Of a DNA stretch of 64,000 bases, positions 52,737 to 60,116 are shown piece by piece. How positions within the stretch are numbered: position 1 is the first letter of the stretch; every line of letters starts with the position of its first letter. The translations under genes and the position numbers were made by a program. Below the pieces are notes generated by a model, which worked only from the letters and a program-made list of their open reading frames with translations, searched no databases and was not told where the DNA came from. This stretch comes from Pseudoalteromonas luteoviolacea DSM 6061 (lineage in GTDB: Bacteria; Pseudomonadota; Gammaproteobacteria; Enterobacterales; Alteromonadaceae): positions 17,205-81,204 of the forward strand of contig NZ_AUYB01000122.1 in the NCBI RefSeq assembly GCF_001625655.1. Reading direction: 5' to 3'.

Positions 52737-54062
52737 ATGAAAACAGTTTTAATAGTTGATGATTTGATTGACGTTCGCTTAAGTGCACGCATTGTATTAG
52801 AAAGCCACGGGTATCGATGCCTTGAAGCAGATCACCCTAGCAGGGCAATTGAGTCAATCAAGCACAATCAGGTTGACCTAATACTGCTTGATATGAATTT
52901 CAGCCAAGATACGACTTCAGGTCAAGAGGGGCTTAACTTCTTGACTGAGTTAAAGGCACTGAATTATACCGTCCCCGTAGTTGTAATTACGGCATGGGCA
53001 AAAATTGACTTAGCTGTTCAAGCAATGCAGTACGGTGCATGTGACTTTATTGAAAAACCCTGGAAAAATACTCGATTACTAGAGTCAGTGCAGAAGTTGC
53101 TGCCTAAGCTTTGCTCTGATAACACCCCAAGTGACGGTATCCCACTTGCTTTTGAAGCCAACAACAAACAGCTACTTGAGAAAGCCAAGCGTATCGCTAA
53201 AACCAACGCCAATGTATTAATTACCGGAGAAAACGGAACTGGGAAAAGCATGTTGGCAGCCTATATTCATCAGCATAGCCAACGTAACAACCAAACAATG
53301 GTGAGTGTGAACATGGCAGCTATTCCCGACAACTTGTTCGAAAGTGAGCTATTTGGGCACCGAAAAGGGGCATTTACCGATGCAAAAGAACACCGCAAAG
53401 GGCGCTTTACGCTGGCGAATGAAGGGAGCTTGTTTTTAGATGAGGTGGGATGCTTGCCTATGGCTTTGCAAGCAAAATTGTTGCGTGTGCTTGAGTCCGG
53501 CGAATATGAAGAAGTCGGTGGAGCTACCACACTTACCAGCAATGCGAGGATCATCTCAGCGACCAATGCTGATTTAAATAAACTGATTGAGCAGGGGTCT
53601 TTTCGTCGCGATTTATTATTTAGATTAAATACATTGGTGATTGAGCTGCCACCACTGCGAGAGCGACTTTCTGAATTACCTGAGTTTGCTGCGTATTTTG
53701 TGAAACAGCATGCTCAAAAATATGGATTGACTGAACTGACTTTGAGTGAAAAAGCGTGTAGTAAATTGCTATCTTATCATTGGCCCGGCAATATCCGAGA
53801 GTTGTCCCATGTGTTGGAGCGAGCTGTGATTATGGCAGACGTGGATACAATAGATGCACAAGATATTGTACTTGAAAATTATGCTGAAGAGTCGGGAACG
53901 CTACCTCTAATGAGTTTAGAGGAGGCCGAGCAAAGGCTTATTACTAAAGCCATAAACCACTTTGACGGCCATGTTGTAAAAGCCGGAGAGTTTTTGGGAT
54001 TGAGTAAGTCCGCCATATATCGTCGAATTGAAAAGTTTAACATTCAAGTTAAAGAATCATAA
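52737..54062 (+). CDS. NtrC-family sigma-54 dependent response regulator
   Basis: A 441-residue regulator in three parts. The receiver domain (1-125) has acidic pocket VDD (8-9), phosphoacceptor D52 in LILLDMNF, and K at EKPWKN. The AAA+ domain (about 140-365) has Walker A GENGTGKS, the sigma-54 contact loop GAFTDA and Walker B LFLDEVG. A Fis-type helix-turn-helix (about 398-435; VVKAGEFLGLSKSAIYRRI) ends the protein. It activates sigma-54 promoters from distant sites after phosphorylation. The operon promoter at 48168 is its most likely target. It overlaps the kinase gene by one base. Confidence 0.93.
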   Translation: MKTVLIVDDLIDVRLSARIVLESHGYRCLEADHPSRAIESIKHNQVDLILLDMNFSQDTTSGQEGLNFLTELKALNYTVPVVVITAWAKIDLAVQAMQYGACDFIEKPWKNTRLLESVQKLLPKLCSDNTPSDGIPLAFEANNKQLLEKAKRIAKTNANVLITGENGTGKSMLAAYIHQHSQRNNQTMVSVNMAAIPDNLFESELFGHRKGAFTDAKEHRKGRFTLANEGSLFLDEVGCLPMALQAKLLRVLESGEYEEVGGATTLTSNARIISATNADLNKLIEQGSFRRDLLFRLNTLVIELPPLRERLSELPEFAAYFVKQHAQKYGLTELTLSEKACSKLLSYHWPGNIRELSHVLERAVIMADVDTIDAQDIVLENYAEESGTLPLMSLEEAEQRLITKAINHFDGHVVKAGEFLGLSKSAIYRRIEKFNIQVKES

Positions 54063-55342
54063 TGAGGATATTAACTCACTCACTTGAGGCACGCCTGACG
54101 AAGCTTTTTGCTGTGCCAATTGTCACTATTTTAGTGATTCTGCTAGGTGCGTCACTGTATTTTTCGTTAGACTGGCTAGAAGTGCTGACCTTGATATTAG
54201 TGATATTAACGCCCAGTGTATTTGCATTGTATAAAGCTTATCAAAGCATCTTCAATACAATAGAGCGTGTTGCTGTGCAGCTGGATAGCATTGCTAACGA
54301 AGAGTTTACCGTTTGGCAGCTTGCACACTACCGACAGGGTAGCATTGCAAATTTAAAAAACGACTTAAAATCAATTGCACAACGAATCCAAAATAAGCGT
54401 TATGAATATGCTCAAAATGAAGCGTTTGTATTTGACTTCATCAATGAATTGGAGCTACCAATATTAGTGCTCGATCATCACTATCAGGTGTACCACTTTA
54501 ATGAGACTGCCAAAAACCTTTATAAAGGAATACACATTGCCGGGTTTGGAGTCAATACGCTCAATTTAGTGCGCCACGATGGAAAGTGGCAGGTAAACCA
54601 TAAAGATCAGCGTTTTAAAGTCGTTGAACACGAACTGTATAGGGGGGGACGAAAATACCATTTAATGGTATTTGTATCAATTGAGCTATCTTTGAGACGG
54701 AATGAACAAGAGGCGTGGCAAAAGCTCATACGGGTACTTAATCATGAAGTGAGAAATTCACTTACGCCGATATATTCAATGGCCCAGTCTCTAAAAGAGT
54801 TACCAGTGCAAGGTACCTCTGAGCTGAGAGATACCATGCTTGATGTAATAGAAAAGCGTTCAGAGCACTTACTGGACTTTGTGGCCAGCTATTCCAAACT
54901 ATCTCAACTGCCTAAACCACAAAAAGTACCTACTTGTTTAGCTGGTTTAAGCGACAGATTACAAGCTTTGTTCCCAAAAGTGAGAGTAGAGCGGCTGTAT
55001 GAAGAAGCGCAGATCGTACATTGTGATATTGAACAATTAGAGCAAGCTTTACTTAACCTAGTGAAAAATGCAGAGCAGGCAAATGTGATTGAAGGCGAAG
55101 AAGAAGTGACTTTATCTATCCATTGTGGTGATAAATATTGGAGCCTAGAGGTGATTGACAATGGGGCTGGGATTAGCAACTCAGAGAACTTATTTGTGCC
55201 TTTCTTTTCAACAAAGGATCAAGGCAACGGGATTGGGTTGGTATTGAGTCGAGAGATTGTTCGGGGACAAGCGGGAGAATTAACGCTTGAAAATAGGCAA
55301 GACAAGCAAGGTGCAATTGCGCGCATACGGATGCCTGTGTGA
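54062..55342 (+). CDS. sensor histidine kinase partner
   Basis: A 426-residue kinase. Two adjacent helices (about 13-35 and 38-55) form the membrane part; the following region to about 200 includes a PAS-like segment (LPILVLDHHYQVYHFNETA). The HisKA box is HEVRNSLTPIYSMAQ with H near 228, then N-box NLVKNAEQA, G1 DNGAGIS and G2 GNGIGLVLSREIV. There is hardly any periplasmic domain, so it probably senses an intracellular or membrane signal, such as the transporter's activity. The start codon overlaps the regulator's stop (TAATG), which points to a strict pair. Confidence 0.92.
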   Translation: MRILTHSLEARLTKLFAVPIVTILVILLGASLYFSLDWLEVLTLILVILTPSVFALYKAYQSIFNTIERVAVQLDSIANEEFTVWQLAHYRQGSIANLKNDLKSIAQRIQNKRYEYAQNEAFVFDFINELELPILVLDHHYQVYHFNETAKNLYKGIHIAGFGVNTLNLVRHDGKWQVNHKDQRFKVVEHELYRGGRKYHLMVFVSIELSLRRNEQEAWQKLIRVLNHEVRNSLTPIYSMAQSLKELPVQGTSELRDTMLDVIEKRSEHLLDFVASYSKLSQLPKPQKVPTCLAGLSDRLQALFPKVRVERLYEEAQIVHCDIEQLEQALLNLVKNAEQANVIEGEEEVTLSIHCGDKYWSLEVIDNGAGISNSENLFVPFFSTKDQGNGIGLVLSREIVRGQAGELTLENRQDKQGAIARIRMPV

Positions 55343-55437
55343 CTCAGCGCTGGGAGTGAAATAGGGTTTATCAAAGAGAATAGTTACGATTGTATCTCTC
55401 CAAAACAGACCAACTCCATTAGGCTCTCTCAATACAA

Positions 55438-55474
55438 ATATAAAGCGCACGAAGGGTCGTACGCTTTATATTTT
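55438..55474. terminator. long hairpin terminator between convergent genes
   Basis: ATATAAAGCG (55438-55447) pairs with CGCTTTATAT (55462-55471), with an inner ACGA/TCGT stem after one mismatch and an AGGG loop. T-runs flank it on both sides. It lies between the kinase and the convergent GTPase gene. Confidence 0.75.
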
Positions 55475-55486
55475 GAAGTGTAAGCA

Positions 55487-56680
55487 TCAAATTTTAGCCA
55501 CATTGGTTGGCCAAGGATCTTCAAAAGACCCGCCATTTCTCCAAAAGTTCAATTCTTCATCAGTCAAAAAACAAGCCTCTAGTGCTTTTACAAAGTCAGA
55601 GGCTTCGTCTTTTTGACCTATGACTGTTAGACGGCAGCGCCTGTCGCCAAAGCGGCTGTCTATTTTATCGATTTTCTTTTTGAGAATATCATAGTGTTCC
55701 TGTTCAAGGTCTTCCATTTCCGCTTTTAGGATGGGCGCACGCCAAAACCCGATTACTTCTAACCCCACGCTGCCATTTGCTTGACTCCAAAGTAATGACA
55801 TATCATCTCTTGTCGGTAACCAGAAGAAACCTTTGCTGCGAAATACGCCATGCGTAAGATGTTTGTGGCATACTTCCCATAGGCGTAAAGGGTGAAAAGG
55901 TCTGTCATCTCGAATAACTTTGGAAACTATTTTTTGATTATCTTTTCCTGACAAGGTAAGAGGCGCATTAACGCTACTACGTAGCTCCGTGATCAGTTGA
56001 TCAACCAAATGGAAGTTGTAGTCTGGAAACTGATGAAAATACGCTACGTCCATGTTGCCCCAAGCTGTCCCTGAAATTGCAGCATAAGGGTTAATTGGGT
56101 GGAGCGCTTGCGCAATTTGCTCGACGGCTTTGCTAGTGAGTTTGTCTGTTTTGGTTAAAAATATTTGGTTTGAAAAAAGGATTTGTTCAACGAGTAAATT
56201 CTCAATGCCTCGCACTTGGTTGCTTAAATTTTCTTGCCACTTTGGAACAAGAGATTGAGCAAATTGGTAGTCTTCTTTTAGCCAAGTTGCATCAACCAGT
56301 GTGACGACCCCTTTTAACGCAAAGTCTTTGTTACTTTTGAAAAACTCAACCAGTGGAAGAGGGTGGCTACTGCCAGAAGTTTCGATGATAACCCATGGTG
56401 GTTGAGCTTGCTTTTTCAAAGTCTTTAACGCCGGTTTGAGCTCTTTTAAGCCCTTTGCACTACTTATACTATGACCACTGATGGTAAAGAAATGGCTGCC
56501 TTCGTCATCAAACACCTCGGTATTTTTGATTAGTACGCCGTCAACATCAAGTTCACTCATATCGTTGACAACGACGCCTGGGATAACCCCACTTTTTGCC
56601 GACTGAGTTAAGAGGCTGCGCAGTAATGTGGTTTTTCCTGAGCCCAAAAAACCATGTAATATAGTAACTGGAATTGACAT
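55487..56680 (-). CDS. COG0523 (CobW/ZNG-like) GTPase lacking the CxCC motif
   Basis: A 397-residue GTPase from the ATG at 56680 (AAGG upstream; a TTG at 56683 is in frame). G1 is GFLGSGKTT (10-18), switch/Walker B region VIIETSGSSHP, and a specificity loop with TKTDKL. The C-terminal CobW_C domain follows at about 265-370 (DDRPFHPLRLWEVCHK; GVFRSKGFFWLPTRDD), ending ALEACFLTDEELNFW. In typical COG0523 metallochaperones a CxCC metal-binding motif comes shortly after the G1 helix. Here that place reads SGHSISS (68-74) and has no cysteine. A zinc- or cobalt-chaperone role is therefore uncertain. It is preceded by a perfect palindrome at 56744. Confidence 0.87.
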   Translation of the reverse strand: MSIPVTILHGFLGSGKTTLLRSLLTQSAKSGVIPGVVVNDMSELDVDGVLIKNTEVFDDEGSHFFTISGHSISSAKGLKELKPALKTLKKQAQPPWVIIETSGSSHPLPLVEFFKSNKDFALKGVVTLVDATWLKEDYQFAQSLVPKWQENLSNQVRGIENLLVEQILFSNQIFLTKTDKLTSKAVEQIAQALHPINPYAAISGTAWGNMDVAYFHQFPDYNFHLVDQLITELRSSVNAPLTLSGKDNQKIVSKVIRDDRPFHPLRLWEVCHKHLTHGVFRSKGFFWLPTRDDMSLLWSQANGSVGLEVIGFWRAPILKAEMEDLEQEHYDILKKKIDKIDSRFGDRRCRLTVIGQKDEASDFVKALEACFLTDEELNFWRNGGSFEDPWPTNVAKI

Positions 56681-56743
56681 CAATTTGACCTTTTCACACC
56701 AGAAATAAGCTGGTGCATGAATACAACGATTATAATTTATGGA

Positions 56744-56757
56744 TATGTTATAACATA
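56744..56757. promoter_or_regulatory. 14-bp perfect palindrome upstream of the GTPase gene
   Basis: TATGTTATAACATA reads the same on both strands, 61 bases upstream of the GTPase start. It resembles the arms of Zur boxes (TGTTATA...TATAACA) but lacks the three central bases of the standard spacing. It may be a Zur-like or other metal-regulator operator. Confidence 0.45.
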
Positions 56758-57015
56758 AAGGGTTGATTCTATAGCACTGGGAGGCAATTTGTTTCTTCTA
56801 ATAAGGCATTGATTTATCACAGAGGGCCATAGCCTCTAATTACTTACTGCTTTTTAAAGCGCGCTCCTGAAAGCAAGAGTACAAAATTTGTGGTCCATCC
56901 TTGAAATTGGCAAATAGTGAACAAATCTTAATAATGTTGTTGTGCGAATTTTTAGGTATTAGCCCACAGTGATTTAAATAGCGGAGTGGGCATTGACTGT
57001 AAGGAGGTGTGGAGC
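56758..57015. other. intergenic region, nothing certain
   Basis: About 260 bases with a small imperfect hairpin (AGAGG and CCTCT near 56820-56837). No ORF with a ribosome-binding site is seen before the AAGGAGG at 57001. Confidence 0.35.
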
Positions 57016-57213
57016 ATGACCATGTTTCATATTTGCTACCCCATTGAGGATTGCCACTGGTCGCCTCAAGATGATTTACCCGTTAATAGCCAGCGTTCGA
57101 CATTGTGCATTGTCAAAACTAATCGGTCTAAGTTTAAGAGCAAATTTGATGGACAATTTAGAATATTTGAGTTGCCAAAGGAGTTTGCAGAACAGTTACA
57201 TAGCTTTGTCTGA
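57016..57213 (+). CDS. small hypothetical protein
   Basis: A 65-residue protein from the ATG at 57016, supported by AAGGAGG nine bases upstream; an in-frame GTG at 56986 has no such site. It has three cysteines near the N-terminal half (MTMFHICYPIEDCHW and TLCIVK), a basic middle and a helical end (LPKEFAEQLHSFV). No family is recognised. It lies on the same strand as two small membrane-protein genes; the spacing to the next (57271) is 57 bases, so co-transcription is possible. Confidence 0.5.
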   Translation: MTMFHICYPIEDCHWSPQDDLPVNSQRSTLCIVKTNRSKFKSKFDGQFRIFELPKEFAEQLHSFV

Positions 57214-57270
57214 TATGAATAAGTATATGATATAAAATAGTATTTATCGCAAGTAATGGAGAAGTGAACA

Positions 57271-57444
57271 ATGAGTGTTGTATATCGAATTTTGATCGCG
57301 TTAGTTCTTTTAGTTTGTGCAATTAGTGCCTATAGTTTTGGTAACAGTGCAGGCCTATTTGGCTTTATTATTCTCGGTTTTCTATTTGAGGCCGCATTTT
57401 GGTTAAAGCTGTTTGGACGAAAAAAGACCACAAATAAAGCCTAA
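57271..57444 (+). CDS. 57-residue small membrane protein
   Basis: A 57-residue ORF (ATG 57271, TAA 57442-57444) with GGAG eleven bases upstream. Two hydrophobic segments (about 6-21 and 27-46) flank a short N-G-rich turn, and the end is basic (LKLFGRKKTTNKA), consistent with a small inner-membrane protein with cytoplasmic ends. It is too short for many gene callers. Function is unknown; its downstream neighbour is also a small membrane protein. Confidence 0.6.
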   Translation: MSVVYRILIALVLLVCAISAYSFGNSAGLFGFIILGFLFEAAFWLKLFGRKKTTNKA

Positions 57445-57467
57445 AGGGTGCAGAGCTATTTAGACAC

Positions 57468-57857
57468 ATGTACTGGAAACTGTTAAGTACACTTTCGGTG
57501 ATAATATCACTGGGAGTGATGCTTATCACCAAGGTTAGTTTTGAGAGTTTCAACGCTTCGCAAACGATGGCAACGTTGATTAGCTATGTAATCACGTCAT
57601 TTTCTTCGCCCCCGAGTGGTATCGTCCTACAAAGCATTCCGGTTTATCTTGTTGAGCAAAATGTAACATATTTATTTATTTTATTTGGCGTTACATTGTG
57701 TATTTTGACTTGTAGTATTGAGCTACTAACAGAATCTAAGTTGGTTAGAAGTAAAAGATCAGCTGCTGTGCTGACTACTGCCATCGGTCTGATTTTTGTT
57801 TATCTATATCTTTTTTCATGGAACTATAGTAGCCAGTGTGCGCCGTTTTTGTGCTAA
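57468..57857 (+). CDS. hypothetical membrane protein with three or four helices
   Basis: A 129-residue protein. Hydrophobic segments are at about 4-21, 59-65 joined to 66-86, and 98-116. The loop between them (about 25-55) is polar and S/T-rich, so probably periplasmic. Two adjacent regions (LFGVTLCILTC) carry cysteines within the membrane. It starts 23 bases after the previous gene; its ribosome-binding site is weak. No family is recognised. Confidence 0.5.
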   Translation: MYWKLLSTLSVIISLGVMLITKVSFESFNASQTMATLISYVITSFSSPPSGIVLQSIPVYLVEQNVTYLFILFGVTLCILTCSIELLTESKLVRSKRSAAVLTTAIGLIFVYLYLFSWNYSSQCAPFLC

Positions 57858-57921
57858 CTTCCTAGCCAATATTGAATTATTTTTCTTTGAGGATATATCT
57901 AAAACTGAACACTAAATTGCT

Positions 57922-57947
57922 AAACGCGCTTTGTTGCAAGCGCGTTT
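57922..57947. terminator. terminator between convergent genes
   Basis: AAACGCGCTT (57922-57931) pairs perfectly with AAGCGCGTTT (57938-57947) around six bases, near the stop of the ArsP-like gene (57955) and past the end of the gene at 57857. Confidence 0.8.
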
Positions 57948-57954
57948 GTTGCAG

Positions 57955-58869
57955 TTAAAAGAGATACTGATATAAAAAGCCTGCGCTGATTGCCATAGAT
58001 AAAATTACAAATAGAAATGCCCAGATCATTTTGTTTTTGAAAATTGACTTTAGCAATATCACTTCAGTTAGGCTTGCGCCCGCGCTTCCGATAATTAAAG
58101 CCATAACTGCTCCAAGCCCCATGCCTTTTTCGGCTAATGCAGCGCTTAACGGAATGACGGCTTCAGCTCTTATATACAAAGGGATACCTATCACAGCAGC
58201 AAAAGGGATCGCAAAAGGGTTGCTCTCGTTCGCTACACTCGCCACAAACTCAGCTGGCATAAACCCATAAATCAGTGAACCTAAAGCGATGCCTCCGAAC
58301 AAATAAGGAAGTACTTTTTTAAAATCTTTCCAAGTGCTTTTCCAAATTTTGAACCATTTATTATCTGGTTGAGTATTACCACCACAAGTTACTCCACATG
58401 CTTTTTTTTCTGGCTCAACATAAGCTTCTGGTTTGATGTATTTTTCAAAACCAAGTTTTTCAAGTGTTATTCCTGCGATAATTGAAACACCCATTGCTAT
58501 TGCAAAGTAAAATAGTGTGACTTTTACTCCAAACGTAATGGCGAATAAGCCAATAATAATCGGGTTAAGTAGAGGGCTTGCGAACAAGAAAACCATCATG
58601 GTCCCGAATCCTGCTTTGGCTCGAAGAAGTCCTTTTAAAAAAGGAATTGTAGAGCAAGAGCAAAACGGCGTGATTGCGCCAAGAAAACCAGCAACAAAAT
58701 ATCCTTTCCCTTTCTTGCTGCTTAATATGCTCTGTATTTTGGTAGGTGGTATGTATTCCTGTAGAACGCCAACTATATAACTAATAAGTAAAAAAAGCAG
58801 TGTTAGCTCTACGGCTAAAAAAGCAAACATATTGATAGTACTAACAATCATCTCTTGATTTAATGACAT
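57955..58869 (-). CDS. arsP: ArsP-like permease (DUF318/YraQ family)
   Basis: A 304-residue permease with eight or more helices. The diagnostic motif TPFCSCSTIP (C70, C72) is present; in ArsP cysteines here are needed to move trivalent organoarsenicals out of the cell. A second symmetrical motif (IPLYIRAEAVIPLSAAL) lies in the second half. A cytoplasmic loop has another pair in ACGVTCGGN (C158, C162), which may collect the thiophilic substrate. The gene is divergent from an ArsR-type regulator with two shared operator repeats. Other members of the family move different ions, so methylarsenite is likely but not certain; arsH nearby supports it. Confidence 0.75.
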   Translation of the reverse strand: MSLNQEMIVSTINMFAFLAVELTLLFLLISYIVGVLQEYIPPTKIQSILSSKKGKGYFVAGFLGAITPFCSCSTIPFLKGLLRAKAGFGTMMVFLFASPLLNPIIIGLFAITFGVKVTLFYFAIAMGVSIIAGITLEKLGFEKYIKPEAYVEPEKKACGVTCGGNTQPDNKWFKIWKSTWKDFKKVLPYLFGGIALGSLIYGFMPAEFVASVANESNPFAIPFAAVIGIPLYIRAEAVIPLSAALAEKGMGLGAVMALIIGSAGASLTEVILLKSIFKNKMIWAFLFVILSMAISAGFLYQYLF

Positions 58870-58880
58870 ATTTATAAACC

Positions 58881-58955
58881 TATATTTCTAGTAATTTGGA
58901 AATGTTATCGAGTGTTGCTGGACTCGTCAATATATTTCTAGTAATATCGAAATGT
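58881..58955. promoter_or_regulatory. two copies of a 25-bp ArsR operator
   Basis: TATATTTCTAGTAAT at 58881 and again at 58931 each continue with T-T/A-T-G/C-G-A-A-A-T-G-T-T. The copies differ at two positions and lie exactly 50 bases apart. Each contains the inverted arms ATTTC and GAAAT, as expected for a dimeric ArsR repressor. They cover the divergent promoter of the permease (start 58869) and the regulator (start 58975). Confidence 0.75.
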
Positions 58956-58974
58956 TTTTTGAAGAGTACTGACT

Positions 58975-59268
58975 ATGACAACCGAAGAAATAGCTAAAGC
59001 GTTTAAAGAATTAGGTCACGCGACCAGATTATTAGTATTTAAGAGACTAGTTAAAGCTGGTGAAAAAGGGGTGAGTGTAGGCACCTTAAAAGATGAGTTA
59101 GATATTCCAAACTCAACGTTATCGCATCATATCTCCAGTCTCGTATCTGCAGGTCTTATAAAGCAACAAAGAGAAGGCCGAGTACTATATTGTACAGTTG
59201 AATATGAAAAGCTACTTTCAGTCATTTCTTTTCTACAAGATGAATGTTGCATTGACGAAATGGAATAA
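58975..59268 (+). CDS. ArsR family metalloregulator
   Basis: A 97-residue winged-helix repressor. It opens with the family line AKAFKELGHATRLLVFKRL (E-L-G-H-A for the usual A-L-G-D-P), then the recognition helix NSTLSHHISSLVSAGL and wing REGRVLYCTV. Three cysteines are C73 and the C-terminal pair C91-C92; the site differs from the classical ELCVCDL trap in the recognition helix and is closer to the C-terminal cysteine sites of organoarsenic-sensing ArsR proteins. Binding of arsenic would release the two operator copies at 58881-58955. The 105-base gap to the divergent permease contains both operators. Confidence 0.88.
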   Translation: MTTEEIAKAFKELGHATRLLVFKRLVKAGEKGVSVGTLKDELDIPNSTLSHHISSLVSAGLIKQQREGRVLYCTVEYEKLLSVISFLQDECCIDEME

Positions 59269-59455
59269 ACGACAACTCTATTTAATACCATGATTTCAAG
59301 TTTATTAATGCCTTCGAGGTTTTTTTACAGAGTATGTTGAGCTGACTTTATGGTGTTTTCTTTGTGTATCAAATACTCATGATGTGCTTACCAGAGGGTT
59401 GGGGAGAGTCTCGCAATACGTTGCTATTTAGGGCATTAATTGCTCACTTAGTAAA

Positions 59456-60070
59456 TTAGCCCTTACTACAGTGAGCATATTTATCGTCACTTTTTTTGCG
59501 TACGCCTGGTGTACAATCCATGTGGTTTGGTGAACACTTTCCTTTGGTTGCTTGTTGATGATATTCAATCAGGTTCCCATGTTTATCGATATCATACTGG
59601 CAACAAGCATTGAATACACCATGTAACTCTTTACGCGCTTTTTGTACTTGAGATTTTAAAGTGGAATAGCTCAAACCCATTTCATCGGCCAGCTGCTTTT
59701 GTGATTTGCCTTCTAGTTCAATAACCTCAAGTAAATAGGCACTTTGCTCTGGTAGCTGCTGGATAAAGGGCTTAATACACTGTGCGAGTTCTTTTTTGAT
59801 ATTGCGCTCTGCTTCGTTGTACCAAGTGATTTCCTGTTGGGCGTTACTATGAATGCCATTTTTTCGGTAGTAATCAATTACCGTATTGTGTGCAATTTGA
59901 AACAGCCAAGCCTTTACGCTAGTTGGCTTGTGTAAGTTTTCGATGGCTAAATGAGTTTTAAGTAATACATCTTGTAGTAAATCATCTACATCATTGGGGC
60001 TTGCGACTTTTGTGTGTAAAAACGCTTTTAAACTTTGTCTGTACTGAGCCCAAACCTGTTCAATTGTCAT
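59456..60070 (-). CDS. sigZ: SigZ-like ECF sigma factor with cysteine-rich tail
   Basis: A 204-residue sigma-70 family factor. Region 2 is at about 8-75 (DDLLQDVLLKTHLAIENL; AWLFQIAHNTVIDYYRK) and region 4 at about 105-150 (QSAYLLEVIELEGKSQKQLADEMGLSYSTLKSQV). The last 50 residues add five cysteines (ACC; KCSPNHMDC; HCS), which is unusual for an ECF factor and could bind metal or arsenical, or sense redox. It follows arsH by 46 bases on the same strand and no anti-sigma gene is next to it. It may be controlled directly through its tail; that is inference. Confidence 0.82.
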   Translation of the reverse strand: MTIEQVWAQYRQSLKAFLHTKVASPNDVDDLLQDVLLKTHLAIENLHKPTSVKAWLFQIAHNTVIDYYRKNGIHSNAQQEITWYNEAERNIKKELAQCIKPFIQQLPEQSAYLLEVIELEGKSQKQLADEMGLSYSTLKSQVQKARKELHGVFNACCQYDIDKHGNLIEYHQQATKGKCSPNHMDCTPGVRKKSDDKYAHCSKG

Positions 60071-60116
60071 ATTCTAATCTCTAAAATGGCAGCACAGAAT
60101 AGGCTGCCTACTTTGT

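Noticed and set aside
56744..56757. Palindrome as a definite Zur box
   Set aside because: The arms resemble Zur sites but the central spacing is three bases too short, so only a general metal-regulator operator is proposed.
58881..58955. Two 25-bp near-identical repeats with a 25-bp spacer, which could look like a mini CRISPR
   Set aside because: Only two copies, no cas genes, and they lie exactly in the divergent ArsR/permease promoter. An operator explains them.
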